Source: Hugenholtzia roseola DSM 9546
GTDB lineage: Bacteria > Bacteroidota > Bacteroidia > Cytophagales > Bernardetiaceae
Direction: 5' to 3'
DNA length: 57,716 nucleotides
NCBI RefSeq assembly: GCF_000422585.1
Contig: NZ_KE383888.1
Coordinates: 16,624 to 74,339 of the forward strand
The notes under the pieces were generated by a model. That model did no database searches and was not told the DNA's origin. It was given only the letters and a program-made list of their open reading frames with translations. Positions 33,049 through 41,417 of this stretch are shown in pieces. The first letter of the stretch is position 1. The number at the start of each line of letters is the position of its first letter. The position numbers and the translations under genes are program-made.

Positions 33049-34011
33049 ATGAATTGTATGAAATTTTACCAACTAAGTGCAAAGTTATACAAGCACGGGC
33101 TTGTATTGTTACTCGCTTTGGGTTTATGGGCGTGCGACGGCTCAAGCCCCAACAACAATCAGGGCAGCGAAAATACAAATCCTGATGCCAATGCCGAAAC
33201 GCAAACAGGTGATTCTACCGATATGGCAGGTGCAGAGATGCGTCCCGAAGTTATCACCGACATCATTCAGTCTATTCCTTCGCCTTTGGAGGTTTCTTAT
33301 CTTATCAAAGAAATTGGCACCAGCTACCACCGCGACGCTTTGAACAATTCCGAATCGGTAGACCAATACACCAACAACTATAAAATGGCGTTGAACTTGG
33401 GCATTTATAGTACAGATTTGGGCTATGCCAACATCTACGACAAAAACCAAGATGCACTCAACTACCTCAATGCTGTTAAAAAATTGGCAGATGGCTTGCG
33501 TATCGGTGAATTTTTTGATTATAGCACCATCAGAAAATTGATGCAAAACAACGGCAACTTAGATTCGCTCCTACAACAAACTACAAGCAATTTCGAGAAA
33601 ATTAACAACGAACTAAACCGTCAGAAACGCGAGTATTTGAGTATTCTTATCCTGACAGGTGGCTGGTTGGAAGCTAACTACCTCACCACTTTGGTCTATA
33701 AGGAAAGCAAAAATGAGAAGCTCAAAGAAAAAATTGGAGAGCAAAAAATCGTTTTGGACAAGATTTTGCAGGTATTGAAAGTGTATCGTAGCAAACAAAA
33801 TTTCAGCGGTTTTATCGCCGATATGGAAGAATTGAAACGTGCCTACGATAATGTTACCATCAATATTAAGGTGGGACAGCCCAAAATGGAACTAATTGGC
33901 AATGAAATTGTAATGACTGATACGAATGAAACGGTGGTTACGATTACAGACCAAGATGTAGATAAAATTGCCAGCTTGGTACAATCTATCCGCGATAAGC
34001 TCATTAAGTAA
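33049..34011 (+). CDS. Lipoprotein of unknown function, helical
   Basis: A 320-residue predicted lipoprotein: a leader with the lipobox LALGLWAC (cysteine 29 from the chosen start), then a low-complexity Asn/Asp/Gln linker, then an all-helical domain of about 240 residues (PSPLEVSYLIKEIGTSYHRDAL, NYKMALNLGIYSTDLGYANIYDKNQ, and KLKEKIGEQKIVLDKILQVLKVY). The pattern is shared by a family of Bacteroidota lipoproteins, but no function is known. It follows the ABC transporter gene and is followed by another secreted gene. The start at 33049 is preferred over an upstream frame opening because it gives the usual short leader. Confidence 0.7.
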   Translation: MNCMKFYQLSAKLYKHGLVLLLALGLWACDGSSPNNNQGSENTNPDANAETQTGDSTDMAGAEMRPEVITDIIQSIPSPLEVSYLIKEIGTSYHRDALNNSESVDQYTNNYKMALNLGIYSTDLGYANIYDKNQDALNYLNAVKKLADGLRIGEFFDYSTIRKLMQNNGNLDSLLQQTTSNFEKINNELNRQKREYLSILILTGGWLEANYLTTLVYKESKNEKLKEKIGEQKIVLDKILQVLKVYRSKQNFSGFIADMEELKRAYDNVTINIKVGQPKMELIGNEIVMTDTNETVVTITDQDVDKIASLVQSIRDKLIK

Positions 34012-34112
34012 CGAACGGTTGAATAGAGCTTTTCTTTTGTTGATTTCAACAGACTTTTCTATAAAATCCTAATTCCTATTTCTTTTCTAATCGTCAGAAA
34101 AATATTCGTTAT

Positions 34113-34544
34113 ATGAAACATTTGTTTGTCTTATTCTGCGCCCTCTTTTTGGTAGCTTTTGCTTCGCAAAATGCGCAAGCCCAATGTAATGCCGAGTTGT
34201 ATACCAACTTAGCCCTCCGCCAGCTCGCGCCCGGCTATACTTTCGTCAAAAGCTACCGCATAGACGGAAAAGATGGGCAGCGCAAGAAAATTGAATATAC
34301 TTGCGTGTTTAGCAAGGATACCAACTATATGCTCCGCATGGCGGGCAAAGATGGCGGCGCACGTGGCTTAGTCGCAACCCTTTATGATGCGAAACGCGCT
34401 CAACTTACGTCAAGCTATTACAACAACAAATTTTATGATGGCTGGACTTACAAGTGCAACGCAACAGGTATCTACTACCTTAGCTTCACTTTCCAAGATT
34501 CGCAGAGCTACTGTGGAGCAGCCGTCTTAGGCTTCCGCAGATAA
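34113..34544 (+). CDS. Secreted protein of unknown function
   Basis: A 143-residue protein with a signal peptide (cleaved after NAQAQ) and a single beta domain containing four or more cysteines (QCNAEL, EYTCVF, YKCNATG, SYCGAAV), probably two disulfides. The pattern RDG-like DGKDGQRKKIEYTCVF, YMLRMAGKDGGARGLVATLYDAK and GIYYLSFTFQ is typical of periplasmic jelly-roll or lipocalin-type domains such as those that bind membrane vesicles in stress responses, but I cannot name it. Followed by a strong terminator. Confidence 0.65.
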   Translation: MKHLFVLFCALFLVAFASQNAQAQCNAELYTNLALRQLAPGYTFVKSYRIDGKDGQRKKIEYTCVFSKDTNYMLRMAGKDGGARGLVATLYDAKRAQLTSSYYNNKFYDGWTYKCNATGIYYLSFTFQDSQSYCGAAVLGFRR

Positions 34545-34616
34545 GCGCGAAAAAAGTATCCTAAAAGTAGGTAGAAAGAAAAGTTTGTCCTTTACCTCTT
34601 TTTCACGATATAAAGG

Positions 34617-34645
34617 AAAGGCTGCCCCCAAAGGGCAGCTTTTTG
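34617..34645 (+). terminator. Terminator, GC stem with T-run
   Basis: GCTGCCC (34621-34627) and GGGCAGC (34633-34639) around CCAAA-type loop, then TTTTT. It sits between the convergent secreted gene and mutY, and can serve the plus strand. Confidence 0.85.
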
Positions 34646-34657
34646 TGTGAGAACGGA

Positions 34658-35821
34658 TTAGAAAAGTTTATGACTTCGCGTTTTTAAATAGTTTTCTATC
34701 AAAATTGGTTTGGGCAATCTTTCCAACACTTCGAGCGAAGCCCAAAAATAAGGAGCTTCTGTATTTATTTCTGCCTCAATTTCTATTTCGTAAAAGCGAA
34801 CCCAAAGGGTACGATGTGTAAGTTGATGCTTGTAAGTTTGGGTAGGATAGCGTATTTGCGCCGTATTCAAAAGGGCAGAGCAGGCAGTTTGTAGAGATTC
34901 GGGTAGTCTTTGTACGATTTGCGCGGTAAAATTATCCGAATTGATGAAATCGTCTTGGCTTTCAATTAGCACAAAATCGTGTAAGCCCTGCCAAATGTCG
35001 TTTTCTTGGCGCAATTTGCAAAGCATTTGGCTCTGACATTTAAACACCAAATAGTGGAAATACTGTGTCTTGATTTTTGTTTTCTTGATTTTTAGGGGTA
35101 GCAAGTGCTGTTTTTTTTCTTGAAAGGCATAACAATTTGTCTGCAAGCCGCAATTTTGACAAGCGGGCGAAAGCGGCGTGCAGTGCAGTGCGCCAAACTC
35201 CATAATCGCCTGATTATGAACCGAATAGCTCCCTTTTTTTTCAAAAACCGCTCCTTCGAGTAGCGTTTGGGCGGCAAGGGTAAAGATTTTTTTCGCTTTG
35301 GGGCTGGCAATATCCTCCTCAATTCCCAAAAAACGCGACACCACACGAAAAACATTCCCATCTAAGACGGCTACTTTTTCATCGAAGGCAAAGGAAGCAA
35401 TGGCAGCCGCCGTATAAGTACCCACACCTTTGAGTGCCAAAAGCGATTCGTAGTTTTGGGGGAAAATGCCACCAAGTTCTTGGGCGATAAACTTTGCCGT
35501 TTGGTGTAAATTTCGCGCACGCGAGTAATAGCCCAAACCCTGCCAAAGGCGCAAAACTTGCTGCTCTTCGGCGGCGGCTAAATCGGAAACAGTGGGAAAG
35601 GCGGCGACAAATTTTTCATAATAAGGCAGCCCCTGCACTACGCGCGTCTGCTGTAAAATGATTTCGGAAAGCCAAATTTTATAGGGGTCTTGCGTCTTGC
35701 GCCAAGGCAAATCGCGCTTATTTTTTGCAAACCAACTTTGCAAATACGCACTAAAAAGGGGGGCGAGCGCAGTCCATCGCGCTTTTTTTTCGGTAGTAGT
35801 GTCCAAATCTTCCTTTTTCAC
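34658..35821 (-). CDS. mutY: A/G-specific adenine glycosylase
   Basis: MutY removes adenine mispaired with 8-oxoguanine. 387 residues: the start of the catalytic domain is KRDLPWRKTQDPYKIWLSEIILQQT with the general acid Glu53, the helix-hairpin-helix LLALKGVGTYTAAAIASFAF, and catalytic Asp154 in AVLDGNV. The [4Fe-4S] cluster ligands are Cys214, 221, 224 and 230 (C-x6-C-x2-C-x5-C). The C-terminal part is a NUDIX-like domain for 8-oxoG recognition. It begins four bases after the stop of the TPR-phosphatase gene, so they form an operon. Confidence 0.96.
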   Translation of the reverse strand: MKKEDLDTTTEKKARWTALAPLFSAYLQSWFAKNKRDLPWRKTQDPYKIWLSEIILQQTRVVQGLPYYEKFVAAFPTVSDLAAAEEQQVLRLWQGLGYYSRARNLHQTAKFIAQELGGIFPQNYESLLALKGVGTYTAAAIASFAFDEKVAVLDGNVFRVVSRFLGIEEDIASPKAKKIFTLAAQTLLEGAVFEKKGSYSVHNQAIMEFGALHCTPLSPACQNCGLQTNCYAFQEKKQHLLPLKIKKTKIKTQYFHYLVFKCQSQMLCKLRQENDIWQGLHDFVLIESQDDFINSDNFTAQIVQRLPESLQTACSALLNTAQIRYPTQTYKHQLTHRTLWVRFYEIEIEAEINTEAPYFWASLEVLERLPKPILIENYLKTRSHKLF

Positions 35822-35825
35822 AGAG

Positions 35826-37733
35826 CTAAACTTTTACTCCCATAACTAAAATATCATCAACTTGGTTGTGTTTCAGACCGCGCCAATTTTGGAGTTCGGT
35901 TTCTAAAATACGGGCTTGGGTGTCAAAATCTTCGGTGTGAATTTTGGTGAGGAGCTTTTTAAAATTGCCTGTCATATATTTTTTGCCCAATTCGCCACCA
36001 AATTGGTCTTGAAAACCATCTGAAAAGAGGTAAAAAGTAGTGGGGCTTGCGATAGAAATTTGGGTCTGGCTAAATTCGCTTTGATGCTCACGTGCGTCGC
36101 CCCCGATAGGCATTTTATCGCCCTTCAAGACTTCTAAGTTGCCGTTTTGAAAGTAGTAGAGCGGATTTTTCGCACCTGCAAAGGTTAGGGTTTGGGCTTT
36201 TTTGTCGAGGACGACCAACGCCAAGTCCATGCCATCTCTATTTTGGGTCTGATTCTGGTGCAAAGCATTTTGAATCCCCTTATTGAGTTGAGTCAGGATT
36301 TTGGCAGGCTCTACAATCTTGCGCTCCTTTACAACCCTACTCAAAATTTCATTTCCTATCATAGACATAAACGCCCCCGGCACGCCATGCCCTGTGCAGT
36401 CGACGGCGGCTAAGATGGTCTTTTCGTTTCCTTCCTTGTCCTGTAAATGGTGGAAAAAATAGAAATCGCCCGAAACAAGGTCGCGTGGGCGGAAAAACAC
36501 AAAACTTTCGGGCAGAACGGCGCGAATGTCGGCTACCGTCGGTAGCATGGCTTCTTGTATGCGCTTGGCATAGGTGATGCTGGCGGTAATGTCGCGATTT
36601 TTATGCTCAATTTCATCTAAGGCTATCGCCAATTTGCGATTTTGGGAGAGAATTTCACGCTGTTGAAGGCTAATTTCTTGATTCTTTTGTTTCAAAACGA
36701 AGTTGGCGGCTTTCTTTTGCTGTTTGCTGCGATAGACAAAAAAGGAGGCTATCACTACCAAAATCAAAACGGCACTTGTTCCCAAAATCCATAGCCTTTG
36801 TCGGGCAATTTGTTGCTCATTTTCAGCCTGCTGTTTTGCAAATTTGGCATCTTTGAGTTCGGTTTCTTGTTCTAAAACGCGCATGGCAAGCTCTTGTTTC
36901 GAATAATTTGCCTCTAAACGCGAAAGGGCATCATCTTTGGCGGCTACTTTTTGTTTTTCCTTCTTGATTTCGGCTTCTTTTAAAATTACCATCAAATCGG
37001 CTTTCTCTTTTTCGGCTTCTAAAAGGGCGGCTCGTAGGCGTTCTTGTTCGGCTTGTTCTTTTACGCTTTCTATTTTTTTGCGCTGTGAAAGTTCGTGAAA
37101 ACCGCGATACATATCGAAGTAGTAGCGTGTTTTTTCCGAATCGCCCGCCTTTTCGTAGGTTTCGGCAAGCATGCCATAACAGCTTTTCATTTGCTCTACA
37201 TCATTGGTTTCCTTTGCCAAATCTAAGGCTTCGGTTAGAAGGGCGGCAGCTTCATTGTGGCGTTTGAGGTTGTTCAAAACGACCGAAGAATTGATAAGCG
37301 AGGAAATAAGGGTTTGCTTGGCAGCTCCTTTTCGTCTGATTTTGAGGCTTTTATCGAAATAAAAATGGGCAGAGTCGTATTTTTCCAAATCGGCGTAGAT
37401 AGTTCCCATGTTGCTATAAATGCCTGCAATGCCTGTTTGGTTATCTACTTTTTGGTTTAAATCGAGCGATTTTTTGAAGTGCTGAATGGCAGGGGCATAT
37501 TCCTTTTTTTCCCAATGAATCAGGGCGGCTTTATTGAGAAAATCGCTTGCTCCTCTAAAATCGCCTTCTTGTTGTCTTTTGGCGGCAGCTTCCAAACACA
37601 TCTCTACGGTTAGTTTTTGCCCGTCAGCGGTAAAAAACTGCGGCTGGGCAAAAAGAGAAACACTGCCTTTCAGACAGAGAAAAAAAATCGAAACATAGAA
37701 AACGCGCCAAAAGAAAGGGGTAGAAAAAATCAT
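35826..37733 (-). CDS. TPR and PP2C/SpoIIE-type phosphatase
   Basis: A 635-residue protein. A leader helix or signal peptide (1-30) is followed by tetratricopeptide repeats (about 45-215), long coiled coil (215-310), a TM helix (314-334), more coiled coil, and a PP2C domain (390-635). The phosphatase ends share the plan of the big sensor at 24788-28252: SGDFYF (D423), AAVDCTGHGVPGAFMS (D445), SDGFQDQFGG and DDILVMG. TPRs should face the periplasm, so it may sense an envelope protein. It could act on the SiaC-like protein or a similar substrate. Four bases separate it from mutY. Confidence 0.88.
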   Translation of the reverse strand: MIFSTPFFWRVFYVSIFFLCLKGSVSLFAQPQFFTADGQKLTVEMCLEAAAKRQQEGDFRGASDFLNKAALIHWEKKEYAPAIQHFKKSLDLNQKVDNQTGIAGIYSNMGTIYADLEKYDSAHFYFDKSLKIRRKGAAKQTLISSLINSSVVLNNLKRHNEAAALLTEALDLAKETNDVEQMKSCYGMLAETYEKAGDSEKTRYYFDMYRGFHELSQRKKIESVKEQAEQERLRAALLEAEKEKADLMVILKEAEIKKEKQKVAAKDDALSRLEANYSKQELAMRVLEQETELKDAKFAKQQAENEQQIARQRLWILGTSAVLILVVIASFFVYRSKQQKKAANFVLKQKNQEISLQQREILSQNRKLAIALDEIEHKNRDITASITYAKRIQEAMLPTVADIRAVLPESFVFFRPRDLVSGDFYFFHHLQDKEGNEKTILAAVDCTGHGVPGAFMSMIGNEILSRVVKERKIVEPAKILTQLNKGIQNALHQNQTQNRDGMDLALVVLDKKAQTLTFAGAKNPLYYFQNGNLEVLKGDKMPIGGDAREHQSEFSQTQISIASPTTFYLFSDGFQDQFGGELGKKYMTGNFKKLLTKIHTEDFDTQARILETELQNWRGLKHNQVDDILVMGVKV

Positions 37734-37874
37734 AGTAAAAAGGTTTTCTTATCAGAAATGCAGCCTGCCACAAAAAGGGTCAAGGCAAAGATAAGAAAGA
37801 GAATCCGAAAAATACACAGACAAGGCTGTTTTTATGAAAAAATGCTTACAAGACACAAACAAAAATGCCTTTTT

Positions 37875-39170
37875 CTACAAACTGAAAGACAAAATTGCGC
37901 CTGCAATCGTGGCTGTCATCATACAGGCTAAGGTAGCGGCTAAAAGGGCTTTGAATCCCAAACGCGAGAGAGTTGCTTGCTGGTTGGGTGCCATGCCGCC
38001 AATGCCCCCAATTTGAATAGCAATCGAGCTAAAATTAGAAAAACCACAAAGGGCGTATGTGGCAATGATAATCGATTTGGGTGAGATGGTGCTGGCGGTT
38101 TTCATTTCACCTAAGCTATTATAGGCGATAAATTCGTTGATGGCAGTTTTTTGCCCCAAAAGGCTGCCTACTTGCAGGGTATCTTGCCACTCTACGCCCA
38201 TGGCAAAGGCGGCAGGGCGGAAAAGTTGTCCTAAAATGTACTCAAACGAAAGATTTTGAAAAATGCCGTTGGTGCTTTCGGCGATAAGCGCGTTGAGGCT
38301 AAACCAATCGCCTATCATCTGAAAAAGATAGTTTAGAAGGGCAATCACCCCGATAAAAGCCAACAACATGCCCCCTATATTGAGGGCTAATTTTAGCCCA
38401 TCTGCCGCTCCATTCGACATCGCATCTATCAAGTTTGCGCCCAAACTTTCTTTATTTACTTTCAATTCGCTATCAGTTAGTTCCTTGTTCGCTTCGGGCA
38501 GCAATATTTTCGCCATCACAATACCCGCAGGCGCGTTCATAATAGAGGCACTAAGCAAATGCGCCGCAAAACGCGCACGCTCGGCATCACTATCACCTCC
38601 CAAAAAAGCGACATACGCCGCCATCACGCCCCCTGCAATCGTCGCCATGCCGCCCGTCATCAGGCACATAAGTTCCGATTCGGTCATCTTGGGTATGAAA
38701 GGGCGCACTAAAAGGGGGGCTTCGGTCTGCCCTAAAAAAATGTTGCCTGCTGCTGAAAGGCTTTCTGCTCCCGAAAGGCGCATTGTTTTTGCCATGACCC
38801 AAGCAATGCCATAGACGATTTTTTGTAAGATGCCCAAATAGTAGAGTCCTGCGGAAACAGTAGAAAAGAACACCACCGTAGGCAATACTTTGAAGGCGAA
38901 GATAAAGCCAAACTTGCTATTATCTATCAGTCCGCCAAAGACAAACTCCGCGCCCTTGTCTGCAAAGCTAAGGAAGCGTACAAAACCTTCGCTAACGGCT
39001 TGGAAGCCCATCTTGACCGCTTCTACTTGGGTTACTAAAATGCCAAAGATGATTTGTAGAACAATCCCGATGCCTACTAATTGCCAATCGATTTTGCTTC
39101 TATCGCGTGAGAAAAGAAATGCCACGCCTATTAGGAGTGCGATGCCGACGAGTCCGCGCAATAAGTCCAT
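37875..39170 (-). CDS. Concentrative nucleoside transporter (CNT family)
   Basis: A 431-residue inner-membrane symporter of the NupC/CNT family that takes up nucleosides with sodium or protons. Typical segments: LVGIALLIGVAFLFSRDRSKIDW, FGFIFAFKVLPTVVFFSTVSAGLYYLGILQ, GNIFLGQTEAPLLVRPFI (the GQ-TEAP signature) and MTGGMATIAGGVMAAYVAFLGG. Further down, VEWQDTLQVGSLLGQKTAINEFIAYN is also characteristic. Monocistronic, divergent from the substrate-binding protein gene with only a short intergenic region. Confidence 0.93.
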   Translation of the reverse strand: MDLLRGLVGIALLIGVAFLFSRDRSKIDWQLVGIGIVLQIIFGILVTQVEAVKMGFQAVSEGFVRFLSFADKGAEFVFGGLIDNSKFGFIFAFKVLPTVVFFSTVSAGLYYLGILQKIVYGIAWVMAKTMRLSGAESLSAAGNIFLGQTEAPLLVRPFIPKMTESELMCLMTGGMATIAGGVMAAYVAFLGGDSDAERARFAAHLLSASIMNAPAGIVMAKILLPEANKELTDSELKVNKESLGANLIDAMSNGAADGLKLALNIGGMLLAFIGVIALLNYLFQMIGDWFSLNALIAESTNGIFQNLSFEYILGQLFRPAAFAMGVEWQDTLQVGSLLGQKTAINEFIAYNSLGEMKTASTISPKSIIIATYALCGFSNFSSIAIQIGGIGGMAPNQQATLSRLGFKALLAATLACMMTATIAGAILSFSL

Positions 39171-39257
39171 AATACGGTTTTGAGTAGTGATTTTTTTGGC
39201 AAACGGTTGAGATTGTACGATATTCGCGACATATTCACGATTCTTTTCCCATTCCGT

Positions 39258-40463
39258 ATGTTTGATTACAAGTCAATTTGCAAAGGTAGCATCTTTCTTT
39301 TATTTCTTTCTTGCTGCGCCGTATTTTTTTGCTGCCAAAAAAAAGAAAATGAGGCAGCCAATCGTGTGGAGGCTGCACAAATTGCCGCCCTTCCCTTAGG
39401 CGATTCTATACCGCTCTACTGGGCAAGGGGCTTTGAGGTGAGCCGTTTTGCCACTCACACACAAATTAGACTTGTTTCTGAAAGAGAAACGACTACTTAT
39501 CTTTTGTATGATAAAAGAAAACCTGCCCTTTTGGATAGCCTACAAAAATTACAACCCCAAGCAATTTGTGTGGCTATTCCGATAGAACGCGCCATTTTGC
39601 GCACTACCAAATATTTGGCGTTCTTCGAAGCCTTAGGCGCGTTAGAAAATGTGGTAGGTTTGGCAGGAACGCAGTTTGTGCATAGCCAAAATGCCCAAAA
39701 TGCGATTCAGAACCAAAAAATAAGCGAAATTGGTTCGCCCGACGGCTTGATGCTCGACCTTGAAAAGGTAGTAGCCCTACAAAGTGAAGTCATTTTTTCA
39801 TACGCCACACTCGAAGGACAAGCCAACGATACCCATCAAAAATTGGTACAACTTGGGCAGAGGGTCATCTTGGCACAAGAAACCACAGAGGCACACCCTT
39901 TGGGGCAGGCAGAATGGCTCAAATTTTTTGCCTATTTTCTGGGAAAAGAAAAACAAGCGGATAGCATTTTCCAACAAATTGAAAAAAAATATAGTGCTTT
40001 GAAAGAGAAAGTAAAAACAGTACAGTATCGCCCAAAAGTGTTGCTTAATGTGCCATATCAGGAGGTTTGGTATATGCCTGCTGGGGCGCATTTTTCGGCG
40101 CAATTTATTGCCGACGCTGGAGGCGATTATCTTTTTTCCGATTTAGAAGGTAGTGGCAGCATACCGCTTTCGATAGAAAAAGTCTATGCAAGGGGCTTAC
40201 AAGCCGATTTGTGGCTTAATCCGTCTAATTTACGCAGTTTGGTGGCTTTGGCGCAAGCGGATAAGCGTTTTACGCAGCTTCCTGCCTTTGCAAAAGGGCG
40301 CGTTTTCAATGCCACACGCCGTCAGCACGCCAATAGTGGCAATGACATATTTGAGCAAGGCGTTTTGCGTCCCGACCTTATTTTAGAAGACCTAATCCAT
40401 ATTTTGCAGCCTCAACTTTTGCCCCAAAAGGATAGCCTTTATTTTTATGAGGCGTTGGAGTAG
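39258..40463 (+). CDS. Iron-siderophore or cobalamin ABC transporter binding lipoprotein
   Basis: A 401-residue periplasmic substrate-binding lipoprotein of the BtuF/FecB (class III, TroA-like) type. The leader has several cysteines (LFLSCCAVFFCCQKK), the last of which is the likely lipid site. Class marks: LQPQAICVAIPIERAI, GLAGTQFV, EIGSPDGLMLDLEKVVALQSEVIFSYATLE, and the long middle helix. Relatives bind siderophore iron or vitamin B12. No permease or ATPase gene is beside it. The start MFDYKSIC is chosen over the frame opening at 39180 because it gives a proper leader. Confidence 0.85.
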   Translation: MFDYKSICKGSIFLLFLSCCAVFFCCQKKENEAANRVEAAQIAALPLGDSIPLYWARGFEVSRFATHTQIRLVSERETTTYLLYDKRKPALLDSLQKLQPQAICVAIPIERAILRTTKYLAFFEALGALENVVGLAGTQFVHSQNAQNAIQNQKISEIGSPDGLMLDLEKVVALQSEVIFSYATLEGQANDTHQKLVQLGQRVILAQETTEAHPLGQAEWLKFFAYFLGKEKQADSIFQQIEKKYSALKEKVKTVQYRPKVLLNVPYQEVWYMPAGAHFSAQFIADAGGDYLFSDLEGSGSIPLSIEKVYARGLQADLWLNPSNLRSLVALAQADKRFTQLPAFAKGRVFNATRRQHANSGNDIFEQGVLRPDLILEDLIHILQPQLLPQKDSLYFYEALE

Positions 40464-40516
40464 GGTTTAATTTTACTACAAAAAAGCCAAAATTTCAGTT
40501 TGGTGCTAAAAAAGTG

Positions 40517-40524
40517 TAATTTTG
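40517..40524 (+). promoter_or_regulatory. -7 box upstream of uppS
   Basis: TAATTTTG, an exact TAnnTTTG match, 83 bases before the ATG at 40608. It lies within the frame extension before that ATG, which supports the later start for uppS. Confidence 0.5.
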
Positions 40525-40607
40525 CCCTTCAGTCCTTCCCTTGTGCTAAGGGCAAGATATTTACACTTCTATTTTTAAGTTTATCGGTCTTTATTTGCCT
40601 ACTTCGC

Positions 40608-41372
40608 ATGAAAGAAGAACAAGCCTCAAGTGCTATCATACCCCCTCTCGACCCTACACGTCTGCCGCGTCATATTGCTGTCATCATGGACGGAAATGGT
40701 AGGTGGGCGAAAGGAAAGGGGCTGGAGCGCATCTGGGGGCATCGAAATGCTATACAAGCTGTGCGCGATACGCTCGAAGGTTGCGCCGAAGCAGGAGTTC
40801 CTTATCTGACTTTATACGCCTTTTCTACCGAAAATTGGAGTCGTCCTCAATATGAAATCAATGCGCTGATGGAGCTTTTAGTCAAAACTTTGCGCGATGA
40901 ATTGCAGGATTTGCAGCAGAAAGGCGTGCGTTTGCGTGCTATTGGAGATTTGGCTGCCCTGCCTTCGAAGTGCCAAGCCCAATTAAAGGAGTCGATAGAA
41001 AAGACGCAAGGCAATACACGCCTGACCGTAACCTTAGCACTTAGTTATAGCGGACGTGCCGAAATTGTCAATGCCGTACAAAATTTGGCGCAGCAGGTGA
41101 AAGAAGGCAAATTAGAGCCTACCGATATTCATGCCGACATGATAGAACGCCACCTTTTCACCTCACAACTGCCCGACCCTGAATTGCTTATCCGTACCAG
41201 CGGTGAGATGCGATTGAGCAACTTCTTGCTTTGGCAAATGGCGTATGCCGAATTTTATTTCACCCCTGTCCTTTGGCCTGATTTCCGAAAGGCGCATCTT
41301 TTTGATGCCATTCGCTCTTTTCAAGACAGAGAGCGACGATTCGGAAAGACAAGCGAACAGATTTCCTCTTAG
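40608..41372 (+). CDS. uppS: Undecaprenyl diphosphate synthase
   Basis: Cis-prenyltransferase that makes undecaprenyl diphosphate, the lipid carrier for cell-wall synthesis. 254 residues: PRHIAVIMDGNGRWAKGKG (catalytic Asp and the phosphate-binding Gly-Asn-Gly-Arg-Trp) then GHRNAIQAVRDTLEGC, YAFSTENWSRP, and PDPELLIRTSGEMRLSNFLLWQMAYAEFYF. All conserved motifs are present. It lies 45 bases before bamA, an arrangement common in Bacteroidota, so the two are probably one operon. Confidence 0.97.
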   Translation: MKEEQASSAIIPPLDPTRLPRHIAVIMDGNGRWAKGKGLERIWGHRNAIQAVRDTLEGCAEAGVPYLTLYAFSTENWSRPQYEINALMELLVKTLRDELQDLQQKGVRLRAIGDLAALPSKCQAQLKESIEKTQGNTRLTVTLALSYSGRAEIVNAVQNLAQQVKEGKLEPTDIHADMIERHLFTSQLPDPELLIRTSGEMRLSNFLLWQMAYAEFYFTPVLWPDFRKAHLFDAIRSFQDRERRFGKTSEQISS

Positions 41373-41417
41373 CAGAAACCCTCCTAAAAGTCTTCCAGAC
41401 GTTTTTTTATTAGAAAG

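Noticed and set aside
40500-40607. Upstream extension of uppS
   Set aside because: Begins at TTG, contains a -7 promoter box, and adds a hydrophobic segment not found in this soluble enzyme.
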